Source: Streptomyces sp. NBC_00102
GTDB taxonomy: Bacteria; Actinomycetota; Actinomycetes; Streptomycetales; Streptomycetaceae
DNA length: 64,000 bases
Assembly (NCBI RefSeq): GCF_026343115.1
Contig: NZ_JAPEMC010000001.1
Span: 2,790,001 to 2,854,000, forward strand
Direction of reading: 5' to 3'
Shown here: in pieces, positions 17,022 through 25,951 of the stretch
Layout of the letters: each line of letters opens with the position of its first letter
Numbering within the stretch: the first letter of the stretch is position 1
Program-made: the position numbers and the translations under genes
The notes under the pieces: generated by a model
What the model was told of the DNA's origin: nothing
What the model saw: the letters and a program-made list of their open reading frames with translations, nothing else
Databases searched by the model: none

Positions 17022-18020
17022 ATGAAGTACACGCAGCTCGGACGCACGGGCCTCAAGGTCAGCCGCCTCGTCCTCGGGACGATGAACTTCGGCCCGCAGA
17101 CCAACGAATCCGACAGTCACTCGCTCATGGACGCCGCACTGGACGCGGGCGTCAACTTCTTCGACACCGCCAACGTCTACGGCTGGGGCGAGAACAAGGG
17201 GCGCACCGAGGAAATCCTCGGCACCTGGTTCGCGCAGGGCGGCGACCGTCGCGACAAGGTCGTCCTCGCCACCAAGGTCTACGGCAACATGGGCCCGGAC
17301 GGCGAGGCGTGGCCCAACCACGACAAGCTCTCGGCGCTCAACATCCGCCGTGCCGTGGACGCCAGCCTCAAGCGGCTCCAGACGGACCACATCGACCTGT
17401 ACCAGTTCCACCACGTCGACCGGTCCACCCCGGCCGAGGAGATCTGGCAGGCCATCGACGTACTGATCCAGCAGGGCAAGATCCTGTACGCGGGCTCGTC
17501 CAACTTCGCCGGCTACAAGATCGCCCAGGCCAACGAGACGGCCAAGCGTCTCGGCTCCTTCGGCCTGGTCAGCGAGCAGTGCCTGTACAACCTGATGGCC
17601 CGCGACGCCGAGATGGAGGTCATCCCGGCCGCCCAGGAGTACGGCCTCGGCGTCATCCCCTGGTCGCCGCTGCAGGGCGGTCTGCTGGGCGGCGCGCTCC
17701 GCAAGGAGCGCGAGGGCGGCGGCGGCACCCGGTCCACCACCGGCCGCTCCGCCGAGGGCCTCGCGGACCCGAAGGTGCGCGCCCAGATCCAGGCGTACGA
17801 GGACCTGCTCGACAAGCACGGCCTGGAGCCCGGCGAGGTCGGCCTGGCGTGGCTGCTGACGCGCCCGGGCATCACCGGCCCGATCTCGGGCCCGCGCACG
17901 CGCGAGCAGCTCGACTCCGCGCTGCGCGCGGTGGAGCTGGAGCTGTCCGAGGAGGTGCTGGCCTCCCTGGAGGAGATCTTCCCGGGCCCGGGCCCGTCCC
18001 CGGAGAGCTTCGCCTGGTAG
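17022..18020 (+). CDS. Aldo/keto reductase
   Basis: This 332-residue NADPH-dependent oxidoreductase is a TIM barrel of the aldo/keto reductase superfamily, related to YghZ/Kv-beta-like members. The catalytic tetrad is visible: Asp48, Tyr53, Lys85 and His130 (DLYQFHHVD). The C-terminal NADPH phosphate-binding segment GPISGPRTREQLDSALRAVE is intact. The physiological carbonyl substrate is unknown. ATG at 17022 follows a GAAGGAG and GGTGGGG region. A perfect 10-bp hairpin at 18061-18096 ends the unit. Confidence 0.93.
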   Translation: MKYTQLGRTGLKVSRLVLGTMNFGPQTNESDSHSLMDAALDAGVNFFDTANVYGWGENKGRTEEILGTWFAQGGDRRDKVVLATKVYGNMGPDGEAWPNHDKLSALNIRRAVDASLKRLQTDHIDLYQFHHVDRSTPAEEIWQAIDVLIQQGKILYAGSSNFAGYKIAQANETAKRLGSFGLVSEQCLYNLMARDAEMEVIPAAQEYGLGVIPWSPLQGGLLGGALRKEREGGGGTRSTTGRSAEGLADPKVRAQIQAYEDLLDKHGLEPGEVGLAWLLTRPGITGPISGPRTREQLDSALRAVELELSEEVLASLEEIFPGPGPSPESFAW

Positions 18021-18060
18021 TCCGGCCGTCGCACCGGCTGAGCCGGTACCGGTACGTCTA

Positions 18061-18096
18061 CGTCTCCCCGGCGGGCGCTCGTCCGTCGGGGAGACG
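18061..18096. terminator. Bidirectional terminator hairpin
   Basis: CGTCTCCCCG (18061-18070) pairs perfectly with CGGGGAGACG (18087-18096) across a 16-base loop. It lies between the convergent aldo/keto reductase and the 29-codon membrane ORF. Confidence 0.85.
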
Positions 18097-18110
18097 GGTA
18101 CCCGGTGTCG

Positions 18111-18200
18111 TCAGTTGCCCACGGCCGCCGCCACGGCGACGACGACGAACATCAGCACGAGAACGGTGGCCATGATGCGGTTTCTGGTCTTCGGATCCAC
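18111..18200 (-). CDS. 29-residue single-helix membrane protein
   Basis: The frame reads from GTG at 18200 as MDPKTRNRIMATVLVLMF and continues through a Val/Ala-rich helix to GN, then stops at 18111-18113. It has a positively charged N-terminus and one transmembrane helix with a very short tail. Near-identical small proteins are, from memory, widespread in streptomycetes. Together with the flanking terminator and clean boundaries, this makes it more likely a real gene than a chance frame. The function is unknown. Confidence 0.7.
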   Translation of the reverse strand: MDPKTRNRIMATVLVLMFVVVAVAAAVGN

Positions 18201-18305
18201 CCGACGAGGTTAACCGCCCCACCCGTCACCCCGGTCACCCGCCCCGTTCCCGCCCCCGTCGCCCCCGTCGCCCTCTCCGGCCACGGGCCCCGGCGGGCGC
18301 CCCGG

Positions 18306-18902
18306 TCACCGCCCCAGCGGCCAGGCCCGCACCACCTCGTAACGCGGCTGCTCCCCCGGCACCCCGGAGACCGGCAGGTTGCTGCGGACCAGGCTCAGCG
18401 AGTCCACCTCCCACGCGGTCCCCCCGAACCCCTCCAGCGCCCCCGTGAACGGGTGCAGGTCCACGTCGGTGCGGCTGCGCGCGAGCGTGAGGTGGGGCGC
18501 GTAGGCGCGGTGCTCCTCCATCGGGACCCCCGCCCTGCGGGCGGCGGCGTGGGCGCGTTCCGCCAGCAGCCGCAGCGCGTCCAGCGCGCCCGCCGCCCCC
18601 GCCCACAGCACCCGCCCGTCGAACCGGCCTCCGCCGTGCACCCGGAGCGGGAACGGCTCGCTGCGGTGGGCGGCGCGCTCCAGTCGCGCGTACAGATCCG
18701 GCAGCAGCGCCTCGTCCACCTCCCCGAGGAAGGCGAGCGTGAAGTGCCACCCCGCCTCCCCGGTCCACCGCAGGCTCCGCGCCCCCGGCAGCGCGCGCAG
18801 CGGCACCACGGCCGCCCGCAGCTCCGCCACCGCCCCGGCGGGCGGCAGAACGGCGACGAAGAGTCTCTGACGGCCGGTCGCGGCGTGCTGCTGGCTGCTC
18901 AT
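18306..18902 (-). CDS. thpR: RNA 2',3'-cyclic phosphodiesterase (LigT/ThpR)
   Basis: This 198-residue protein belongs to the 2H phosphoesterase superfamily. The two signature HxTx motifs are present: HFTLAFLG about 60 residues in and HLTLARSR about 85 residues later. Such enzymes open 2',3'-cyclic phosphates on RNA to 2'-phosphates and can ligate tRNA halves in vitro. I place the start at ATG 18902 (MSSQQHAATG), where the family match RQRLFVAVLPP begins shortly after; in-frame ATGs at 18929 and 18959 are alternatives. The region just upstream is a perfect inverted repeat that overlaps the start codon. Confidence 0.88.
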   Translation of the reverse strand: MSSQQHAATGRQRLFVAVLPPAGAVAELRAAVVPLRALPGARSLRWTGEAGWHFTLAFLGEVDEALLPDLYARLERAAHRSEPFPLRVHGGGRFDGRVLWAGAAGALDALRLLAERAHAAARRAGVPMEEHRAYAPHLTLARSRTDVDLHPFTGALEGFGGTAWEVDSLSLVRSNLPVSGVPGEQPRYEVVRAWPLGR

Positions 18903-18929
18903 GCGGGCGAGTCTCGCAGTTGCCCGCAT
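18901..18929. promoter_or_regulatory. Inverted repeat overlapping the thpR start
   Basis: ATGCGGGC (18901-18908) and GCCCGCAT (18922-18929) form an 8-bp perfect inverted repeat with a 13-base loop. In the thpR transcript the hairpin would place the start codon at its base, so it could be an operator or a translational control element. The role is not known. Confidence 0.4.
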
Positions 18930-19020
18930 GACGGGGAGGCCGTACGTGTCGCCGGCCACAGGACCGCCCGGCGCGGGAGCCCGCCCGGGCCCGTCCGTCC
19001 GCTCCCGGGCACCCGAAAAC

Positions 19021-19064
19021 CGGTCCGCCCTCCTTCCCCCGCGCGCGGGAAGGAGGGCGGACCG
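19021..19064 (-). terminator. Strong terminator after the MFS gene
   Basis: CGGTCCGCCCTCCTTCCC (19021-19038) pairs base for base with its complement at 19047-19064, an 18-bp perfect stem with an 8-base GC loop. It lies 20 bp beyond the MFS stop codon. Confidence 0.9.
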
Positions 19065-19083
19065 GTGTCAGCGATCGCTCGGT

Positions 19084-20418
19084 CTACGCCGCCGTCGCCA
19101 GCTGTTCGCGCGGGACGAAGCGGACGTGAGGACGCCCCGGACGGAGGTCCACCTTCAGCCTCAGGCCCCCGACACGGGCCAGCATGAAGCCGATGGTCAG
19201 GGCCGCGAGGAGCGATATGCCACCGCCGACGGCGAAGCCGGTCCGCGGGCCGTAGGTGTCGCTGATCCAGCCGACGATCGGCGCTCCCACCGGCGTACCG
19301 CCGGCGAAGACCACCATGTAGAGGCTCATCACCCGGCCGCGCATCGCGGGGTCGGCGGCCATCTGCACGCTGGTGTTGGCGCTGATGTTGGTCGTCATGC
19401 CGAGCATCCCGATCGGCACCAGCAGGACCGCGAAGATCCAGACGGTCGGCGAGAGCGAGGCGGCGACCTCCAGCAGGCCGAAGAGGGTGCCCGCCGCGAC
19501 AACCATCCGCAGCCGCGAGGAGCGGCGGCGGGCGGCCAGCAGGGCTCCTATCAGGGAGCCGCAGGCCATCAGGATGTTGAAGAAGGAGTACATCCCCGCG
19601 CCGCCGTGGAAGATCTCGTCGGCGTAGGCGGTGAGCCAGATCGGGAAGTTGAATCCGAAGGTTCCGACGAAGCCCACCAGGGCGATGGGCCAGATCAGCT
19701 CCGGCCGCCCCTTCACGTACCGCAGGCCCTCGCGGAGCTGGCCCTTGGCGCGGGGCACGATCACGGTCTGGTGGAGTTCGCTCGTGCGCATCATCAGCAG
19801 GCCGACGAGGGGTGCCGTGAAGGACAGGCCGTTGAACATGAAGGCCCAGCCACTGCCGACCGTCGTGATCAGGACACCCGCGATGGCGGGGCCGATGAGC
19901 CGGGCGGACTGGAAGTTGGCGGAGTTCAGGCTGACGGCGTTGCGGAGCTGCTTGGGGCCGACCATCTCGGACACGAACGACTGGCGGGCCGGGTTGTCCA
20001 CGACCGTGACCATGCCGAGCAGGAACGCGATCAGGTAGACGTGCCAGACCTGCACGACGCCCGCGAGCGTCAGGGTGGCCAGGGACACGCCGCACAGGCC
20101 GAGCAGGGTCTGGCTGACGAGCAGGAGCTTGCGCTTCGGGAAGCGGTCGGCGACCACGCCGCCGTACAGGCCGAAGAGCAGCATGGGGAGGAACTGGAGG
20201 GCCGTGGTGATACCCACGGCCGCGGCGGACCCGGTGAGGCTGAGGACCAGCCAGTCCTGCGTGATGCGGGACATCCAGGTACCGGTGTTGGAGATCACGG
20301 CGCCCGTGGCGAACAGGCGGTAGTTGCGGATCTTCAGCGACGAGAAGGTCCCGCCGGTCGTGCTGTCGTAGGGAGCGGTCGGTGCGGGGGCGGAGTCTGC
20401 TCCGGATCCCGTACTCAA
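19084..20418 (-). CDS. MFS transporter
   Basis: This is a 444-residue drug/metabolite exporter of the major facilitator superfamily, with twelve predicted transmembrane helices. The cytoplasmic loop 2-3 motif is GVVADRFPKRKLLLVSQ. The start is taken as TTG at 20418, ten bases downstream of a GAGGAGG ribosome-binding site; the longer open frame would run into the MarR gene. It lies about 95 bp downstream of marR on the same strand, so the two probably form one operon with the MarR protein controlling the pump. A strong hairpin follows. Confidence 0.9.
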   Translation of the reverse strand: MSTGSGADSAPAPTAPYDSTTGGTFSSLKIRNYRLFATGAVISNTGTWMSRITQDWLVLSLTGSAAAVGITTALQFLPMLLFGLYGGVVADRFPKRKLLLVSQTLLGLCGVSLATLTLAGVVQVWHVYLIAFLLGMVTVVDNPARQSFVSEMVGPKQLRNAVSLNSANFQSARLIGPAIAGVLITTVGSGWAFMFNGLSFTAPLVGLLMMRTSELHQTVIVPRAKGQLREGLRYVKGRPELIWPIALVGFVGTFGFNFPIWLTAYADEIFHGGAGMYSFFNILMACGSLIGALLAARRRSSRLRMVVAAGTLFGLLEVAASLSPTVWIFAVLLVPIGMLGMTTNISANTSVQMAADPAMRGRVMSLYMVVFAGGTPVGAPIVGWISDTYGPRTGFAVGGGISLLAALTIGFMLARVGGLRLKVDLRPGRPHVRFVPREQLATAA

Positions 20419-20512
20419 AAGGGTTCGCCTCCTCGGCGTGGGTGAAAGTGGCAGGTGACGAGGGAACGGCGACACCGGGAGCGGCGGCTGTGGTCCGGCC
20501 GGCCCGGGGGTG

Positions 20513-20953
20513 TCACAGGTGGGCGAGCTTTTCGAGCACGGGTGCGGCGACCCTGAGCTTCTCCCACTCGTCCTCGTCCAGGCCCTCGGCGAGTCCGGCC
20601 AGCCAGGCGTTCCGCTTCGTGCGGCTCTCACTGAGCATGGCCTCGGCCTGCTCGGTCTGGCTGACCCTCTTCTGGCGACGGTCATCGGGGTGCGGTTCGA
20701 GGCTGACCAGTCCCTTGGCCTCCAGCAGCGCGACGATGCGGGTCATCGACGGGGGCTGGACGTGCTCCTTGCGGGCCAGCTCACCGGGGGTGGCCGAACC
20801 GCATCGGGCGAGGGTGCCGAGCACCGACATCTCGGTGGGGCTCAGCGACTCGTCGACGCGCTGGTGCTTGAGGCGTCGGCCGAGCAGCATCACGGCGGAG
20901 CGGAGGGAGCTCACGGCGGCGGCACTGTCGCCGTCGTGGATCAGGTCAGGCAT
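20513..20953 (-). CDS. MarR-family regulator of the adjacent MFS gene
   Basis: This 146-residue winged helix-turn-helix protein has the recognition segment TPGELARKEHVQPPSMTRIV and the wing EPHPDDRRQKRVSQTEQ. It probably represses its own operon with the MFS exporter downstream. On the minus strand a TACGCT -10 box (20966-20961) ends seven bases before the ATG with no Shine-Dalgarno, so a leaderless mRNA is predicted. A CTTTA-AC-TAAAG palindrome overlaps the promoter. Confidence 0.9.
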   Translation of the reverse strand: MPDLIHDGDSAAAVSSLRSAVMLLGRRLKHQRVDESLSPTEMSVLGTLARCGSATPGELARKEHVQPPSMTRIVALLEAKGLVSLEPHPDDRRQKRVSQTEQAEAMLSESRTKRNAWLAGLAEGLDEDEWEKLRVAAPVLEKLAHL

Positions 20954-20960
20954 GGTCCTT

Positions 20961-21032
20961 AGCGTAACTCATTACTTTAACTAAAGACCAATCGGTGGTA
21001 CGCGCGAGAAAACGCTCACTCGAACGAGTGAG
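20961..21032. promoter_or_regulatory. Promoter and palindromes between marR and the RHH gene
   Basis: Three elements are visible. The marR -10 box reads TACGCT on the minus strand. A short palindrome with arms CTTTA and TAAAG lies just upstream of it and is the best candidate MarR operator. Further right, CTCACTCG (21015-21022) and CGAGTGAG (21025-21032) form a perfect 8-bp inverted repeat closer to the divergent ribbon-helix-helix gene. Confidence 0.6.
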
Positions 21033-21085
21033 TCGAGCGCGGAAAGTCACACCTGGAACGCGCCGGGGCGGCGACCCTTCTCGGC

Positions 21086-21298
21086 ATGGGATCGACAGTA
21101 CTCAGTCTGCGGATCGACGGTGAGCTGCTCGACCGGCTCCGGCAGCACGCCGCAAAACGCGGAATGAGCGTCCAGGACTATGTGGTCCGGACGCTCATTC
21201 GCGACGACTTCGACGAGCGCTTCAAGTCGGCGGTCGACGAGACGGAGAAGTTCTACGGGCCCCAGGCCGAGCCGGGGCCGGTGGACCGGATCACGTGA
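21086..21298 (+). CDS. Ribbon-helix-helix DNA-binding protein (orphan)
   Basis: This 70-residue protein has a clear N-terminal ribbon-helix-helix fold: the strand TVLSLRIDGELLDRLRQHA, then KRGMSVQDYVVRTLIRDDF. A short acidic tail ends in PVDRIT. Such proteins are dimeric repressors, often antitoxins, yet no toxin gene follows; the next gene is a convergent permease. It may repress itself through the palindrome at 21015-21032. It could alternatively be a stand-alone regulator. Confidence 0.8.
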   Translation: MGSTVLSLRIDGELLDRLRQHAAKRGMSVQDYVVRTLIRDDFDERFKSAVDETEKFYGPQAEPGPVDRIT

Positions 21299-21300
21299 CC

Positions 21301-21338
21301 GGCGCCCGCGCCCCCCCCCCTGGGGGAGGAGGGGCGCC
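21301..21338. terminator. Hairpin between RHH gene and permease
   Basis: GGCGCCC (21301-21307) pairs with GGGCGCC (21332-21338); a run of ten C residues and a G-rich segment inside the loop can extend the stem. It lies between convergent genes. Confidence 0.65.
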
Positions 21339-21371
21339 GGGCCGCGTGGTCGGGCGGTCCCGCGGGCTGGA

Positions 21372-22811
21372 TCAGGTGAGGCCGAGGGCCGGCATCGCGT
21401 AGTAGAAGACGAACACGACCGACACCACGTACATGGCCACCGGCACCTCACGGCCCCGGCCGGCCGCCAGCCGCATCGCGCTGAAGGCGACGAAGCCGAT
21501 GCCGATGCCGTTGGTGATGGAGTAGGTGAACGGCATCATCACCATGGCGAGGAACGCCGGGATGGCGAGGGTGAAGTCGCTCCAGTCGACCCCCCGCACC
21601 GAGCTCGCGACGATCAGGAACCCGACCGCGACCAGCGCCGGGGTGGCCGCCTGCGAGGGGACCATGGTCGCCAGCGGTGTCAGGAAGAGCGCCACCGTGA
21701 AGAGCAGGCCGCTGACCACGCTCGCGAGGCCGGTGCGCGCGCCTTCGCCGACGCCCGCGGTGGACTCCACGAAGCAGGTGGAGGCCGAGGAGGAGGAGGC
21801 GCCACCGGCGGCGACGGCGATGCCGTCGACGAACAGCACCTTGTTGATGCCGGGGAAGTTGCCGTTCTTGTCGGTCAGCTTGGCCTCGTCGCCGACGCCG
21901 AGGATGGTGCCCATCGCGTCGAAGAAGCAGGACAGCAGCACGGTGAAGACGAAGAGGATGCCGGTCAGCACGCCGACCTTGGAGAATCCGCCGAAGAGGC
22001 TGAAGTCCCCGAGCAGTCCGAAGTCGGGCGAGGCGACCGGGTTGCCCGGCCACTCCGGGACGGTGAGGCCCCAGGCGCCGGCCGGCAGGTCCACGGCCGC
22101 GTTGATGATCAGCGCGAGGATCGTCATGGCGACGATCGAGATCAGGATGGCGCCCGGCACCTTGCGGACGATGAGCCCGAGGGTGAGCAGCACGCCGAGC
22201 ACGAAGACGAAGACCGGCCAGCCGTGCAGGTGACCGCCGCTGCCGAGCTGGAGCGGGACGGTGGTCTGGGCGATGTCGGGGATGCGGGAGACGAACCCGG
22301 AGTCGACCAGGCCGACGAGCAGGACGAAGAGCCCGATACCCATCGAGATGCCCTTGCGGAGCGAGGTGGGCACGGCGTTCATCACCCGCTCCCGGAGCCC
22401 GGTGGCGACGAGCAGCATCACGACGATGCCCGCGAGGACGACCATGCCCATCGCGTCCGCCCAGCTCATGCGCGGGGCGAGCTGGAGGGCGACGACGGTG
22501 TTGACGCCGAGACCGGCGGCGAGCGCGATCGGCACGTTGCCGATGACGCCCATCAGCAGCGTGGAGAACGCGGCGGTGAGCACGGTCGCGGTGACCAGCT
22601 GCCCGCCGTCGAGCTGGTGCCCGTACATGTCCTTGGCGCTGCCGAGGATGATCGGGTTGAGCACGATGATGTACGCCATCGCGAAGAACGTGGCGAATCC
22701 GCCGCGGATCTCACGGGCGACCGTGGAACCCCGCTCGGAGATCTTGAAGTACCGGTCGAGCCCGCCCTGGGGCGGGCTGGGGTCGACCTCTGCGGTGGCC
22801 GAGCGGGACAT
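21372..22811 (-). CDS. NCS2-family purine permease (AzgA-like)
   Basis: This 479-residue inner-membrane transporter has about fourteen hydrophobic segments. It fits the AzgA-like branch of the NCS2 family, which imports adenine, guanine or hypoxanthine with protons. Conserved blocks include GGFATFFAMAYIIVLNP near residue 38, ALAAGLGVNTVVALQL and the late motif STCFVESTAGVGEGARTGL. GAGG precedes the ATG. The AT-rich stretch at about 22860-22930 upstream is the likely promoter region shared with the divergent DUF2530 gene. I looked for a purine riboswitch core there and did not see one. Confidence 0.92.
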   Translation of the reverse strand: MSRSATAEVDPSPPQGGLDRYFKISERGSTVAREIRGGFATFFAMAYIIVLNPIILGSAKDMYGHQLDGGQLVTATVLTAAFSTLLMGVIGNVPIALAAGLGVNTVVALQLAPRMSWADAMGMVVLAGIVVMLLVATGLRERVMNAVPTSLRKGISMGIGLFVLLVGLVDSGFVSRIPDIAQTTVPLQLGSGGHLHGWPVFVFVLGVLLTLGLIVRKVPGAILISIVAMTILALIINAAVDLPAGAWGLTVPEWPGNPVASPDFGLLGDFSLFGGFSKVGVLTGILFVFTVLLSCFFDAMGTILGVGDEAKLTDKNGNFPGINKVLFVDGIAVAAGGASSSSASTCFVESTAGVGEGARTGLASVVSGLLFTVALFLTPLATMVPSQAATPALVAVGFLIVASSVRGVDWSDFTLAIPAFLAMVMMPFTYSITNGIGIGFVAFSAMRLAAGRGREVPVAMYVVSVVFVFYYAMPALGLT

Positions 22812-23056
22812 GTATGACCTCAGACGTACGTAGGAGCCATGAACAAGGTGGGGGGAAAGGTGGCCGCCTTTGGACTTTTACACGAACAAATCGCGCCATT
22901 CCCGAACGGATTAAGTATGAATACATAAGGCGAAGATCGCTATCTCCGCGCGTAGACCCTTGCGCCACAAGGGATCGAGGCCCTTATGTACACGGTCCTT
23001 ATCAGCCACCCGGCCTGCGTCGCGGTGCCCGACCGGGCGGCCCATAGACTGGGCCC

Positions 23057-23368
23057 ATGGAGAAGTGGACACCGAAGCACGAGGCGCCCGAGCCCCTTGA
23101 GGGTCCCGTCGTCGCCACCATCACGGGCGGCACGATCCTCTGGTTCGTCCTCTTCCTCGTGCAGCTCCCCTTCTACGGCTGGTTCGACGACCACGGCCAC
23201 ACCTGGTGGGTGTGGACCTGTCTCGCCGGGGCCGGACTCGGCCTGATCGGCATCTGGTACGTCCGTGGCCGGGACGCGGCCCTCAAGCGCCACGCCGCCC
23301 TCCGCGAGGCCGCGGACGCCGCCGTGAAGGGCGAAGGCGGCCAGGACGCACCGGGCACCGCCGGCTGA
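23057..23368 (+). CDS. DUF2530 small membrane protein
   Basis: This 103-residue protein has two transmembrane helices (about residues 22-40 and 52-70), an N-terminal KHEAPEPLEGPVVATITGGT segment and a charged C-terminal tail. It matches the actinobacterial DUF2530 family; the function is unknown. No Shine-Dalgarno is visible, but TAGACT at 23045-23050 ends six bases before the ATG, so a leaderless mRNA is predicted. It is divergent from the purine permease and lies 85 bp upstream of the P-type ATPase. Confidence 0.85.
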   Translation: MEKWTPKHEAPEPLEGPVVATITGGTILWFVLFLVQLPFYGWFDDHGHTWWVWTCLAGAGLGLIGIWYVRGRDAALKRHAALREAADAAVKGEGGQDAPGTAG

Positions 23369-23453
23369 CGTCTCCACCGGGCCCCGGCCCGGTCCCCCCG
23401 CACAGCCCCGCCTCGCCGGGCTGGCCGGGCATTCCGCCCGTACCGTCTGAACC

Positions 23454-25892
23454 ATGACGCAGCGGGCAATCGACTCCTCCGGGGGGCAGACCCCCGAACG
23501 CTCCCCCTCCGAAGAGGCCGAGCCGCCGGCGTACGACCCCCGCGGGCTCACCACCGCCGAGGTGGCCGAACGGGTCGCGCGGGGCGAGGTCAACGACGTA
23601 CCCGTCCGCTCCTCGCGCTCGCTCACCGAGATCGTCCGCGCCAACGTCTTCACCCGGTTCAACCTGATCATCGGCGTGCTCTGGGCGATCATGCTGGCCG
23701 TCGCACCGATCCAGGACAGCCTCTTCGGCTTCGTGATCATCGCCAACACCGGCATCGGGATCGTCCAGGAGTGGCGGGCCAAGAAGACCCTGGACGGGCT
23801 CGCCGTCATCGGTGAGGCGAAACCCACCGTGCGGCGCGACGGCACCGCCGCCGAGATCTCCACCTCCGCGATCGTGCTCGGCGACCTGATCGAGCTCGGT
23901 CCCGGCGACAAGGTCGTGGTGGACGGCACGGTCGGCGAGGCCGACAACCTGGAGATCGACGAGTCCCTCCTCACCGGCGAGGCCGACCCGGTGCTCAAAC
24001 ACGCGGGCGACCCGGTGATGTCGGGCAGCTTCGTCGTCGCGGGCGGCGGGGCGTTCACCGCCACGAAGGTCGGGCGCGAGGCGTACGCGGCCCAGCTCGC
24101 CGAGGAGGCGTCCCGCTTCACCCTCGTCCAGTCCGAGCTGCGCAGCGGCATCTCCACGATCCTGAAGTACGTGACCTGGATGATGATCCCGACCGCGATC
24201 GGGCTCGTCATCAGCCAGCTGGTCGTCAAGGAGAACGACTTCAAGGAGTCGGTCGCCCGCAGCGCCGGCGGGATCGTGCCGATGATCCCGGAAGGGCTGG
24301 TGCTGCTGACCTCGGTCGCCTTCGCGATCGGCGTCATCCGCCTCGGCCGCAAGCAGTGCCTCGTCCAGGAGCTGCCCGCCATCGAGGGGCTGGCCCGGGT
24401 CGACGTGGTCTGCCTCGACAAGACCGGCACCCTCACCGAGGGCGGCATGGACGTCACCGAGGTCCGCCCGCTGGGATCCGCCGACGCGGCGTACGTCGCC
24501 CGGGTGCTGGGAGCCCTCGGCGGCTCGGACCCCCGGCCGAACGCCAGCCTGCTGGCCATCGTGGACGCCCACCCCGACCCGGGCGGCTGGCGGGTGACGG
24601 ACACCCTGCCGTTCTCCTCGGCCCGCAAGTACAGCGGCGCCGCCTTCCGGGAGGACGGCGGCGCCGCGTCCCCCCACAGCGCCGAATCCGTCTGGCTGCT
24701 CGGCGCACCCGACGTGCTGCTCCCGGACGGCGACCCCGAGCTGACCGCGATCGAAGAGCTGAACCGGCAGGGGCTGCGGGTGCTGCTGCTCTCCCGGGCG
24801 CGGGGCGGCCTGGACGGCCCGGACGCCGCCGCCGGGTCCGTACCGACCGCGCTCGTCGTGCTGGAGCAGCGGCTGCGGCCGGACGCCGGGGAGACGCTGC
24901 GCTACTTCGCCGACCAGCGGGTCGCGGCGAAGGTGATCTCCGGGGACAACGCGGTCTCGGTGGGGGCGGTGGCCGGGAAGCTCGGGCTGCCGGGCGCCGA
25001 GCATCCGCTCGACGCGCGGCGGATGCCGAAGGAGCAGGACGCGATGGCGAGCGCGGTGGAGGAGCACGCGGTCTTCGGCCGGGTCACCCCGCAGCAGAAG
25101 CGGAACATGGTCGCCGCCCTCCAGTCGCGCGGCCACACGGTCGCGATGACGGGCGACGGCGTCAACGACGTGCTCGCGCTGAAGGACGCCGACATCGGTG
25201 TCTCGATGGGTTCCGGGTCGGAGGCGACCCGGGCGGTGGCGCAGATCGTGCTGCTGGACAACAGCTTCGCCACCCTGCCCTCGGTGGTCGCCGAGGGGCG
25301 CCGGGTGATCGGCAACATCACCCGGGTCGCCACCCTGTTCCTGACGAAGACGGTCTACTCGGTGCTGCTGGCGATCCTGGTGGTCTGCTTCCAGGTGGAG
25401 TACCCGTTCCTCCCCCGGCATCTGACGCTGCTCTCGACGCTGACGATCGGGGTCCCCGCGTTCTTCCTGGCGCTCGCCCCGAACAAGGAGCGGGCCCGGC
25501 CGCACTTCGTCCGCCGGGTGATGCGGTACGCGATCCCGTCCGGGGTCATCGCGGGGGCGGCGACCTTCCTGACGTACATGCTGGCCGGGAGCCACTACTC
25601 GGGGGCGGGGGCGCTCGACGCGGAGACCAGCGCGGCGACGCTGACGCTGTTCCTGGTGTCGATGTGGGTGCTGGCGATCATCGCCCGCCCGTACACCTGG
25701 TGGCGGATCCTGCTGGTCGCCTCGATGGGGGTGGCGTTCCTGATCGTGCTCGCGGTGCCGTGGCTCCAGCACTTCTTCGCGCTGAAGCTGGTGGGCACCA
25801 CCATGCCGTGGGCGGCGGTGGCCGTCGCGGCGGCCGCCTCGGTGCTGCTGGAGTACGTCTGGCGCCTGGTGGGCCGCCGCTTCGGGGGGTGA
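23454..25892 (+). CDS. P-type cation ATPase, CtpE-like
   Basis: This 812-residue P-type ATPase has the phosphorylation motif DKTGTLTEGG with Asp322, the TGE actuator motif in LLTGEADPV, and the hinge motif TGDGVNDVLALKDADIGVSM. About eight to ten transmembrane segments are visible; the cation site includes MIPEGLVLL. The size, the absence of N-terminal metal-binding CxxC motifs and the motif order match the actinobacterial CtpE group, proposed to import calcium. The frame remains open past its stop in another register, where a truncated SDR gene begins. Confidence 0.9.
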   Translation: MTQRAIDSSGGQTPERSPSEEAEPPAYDPRGLTTAEVAERVARGEVNDVPVRSSRSLTEIVRANVFTRFNLIIGVLWAIMLAVAPIQDSLFGFVIIANTGIGIVQEWRAKKTLDGLAVIGEAKPTVRRDGTAAEISTSAIVLGDLIELGPGDKVVVDGTVGEADNLEIDESLLTGEADPVLKHAGDPVMSGSFVVAGGGAFTATKVGREAYAAQLAEEASRFTLVQSELRSGISTILKYVTWMMIPTAIGLVISQLVVKENDFKESVARSAGGIVPMIPEGLVLLTSVAFAIGVIRLGRKQCLVQELPAIEGLARVDVVCLDKTGTLTEGGMDVTEVRPLGSADAAYVARVLGALGGSDPRPNASLLAIVDAHPDPGGWRVTDTLPFSSARKYSGAAFREDGGAASPHSAESVWLLGAPDVLLPDGDPELTAIEELNRQGLRVLLLSRARGGLDGPDAAAGSVPTALVVLEQRLRPDAGETLRYFADQRVAAKVISGDNAVSVGAVAGKLGLPGAEHPLDARRMPKEQDAMASAVEEHAVFGRVTPQQKRNMVAALQSRGHTVAMTGDGVNDVLALKDADIGVSMGSGSEATRAVAQIVLLDNSFATLPSVVAEGRRVIGNITRVATLFLTKTVYSVLLAILVVCFQVEYPFLPRHLTLLSTLTIGVPAFFLALAPNKERARPHFVRRVMRYAIPSGVIAGAATFLTYMLAGSHYSGAGALDAETSAATLTLFLVSMWVLAIIARPYTWWRILLVASMGVAFLIVLAVPWLQHFFALKLVGTTMPWAAVAVAAAASVLLEYVWRLVGRRFGG

Positions 25893-25951
25893 GCGCGCCT
25901 GAGCGCCGTGCTGCCCGCGGCGGCCTGCGCGACCACCGAGTGGGCCCGGGC

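Noticed and set aside
22812..23056. Purine riboswitch upstream of the NCS2 permease
   Set aside because: The AT-rich leader was examined for the three-way junction core and paired loops; I could not form them. Only promoter-like sequence is supported.
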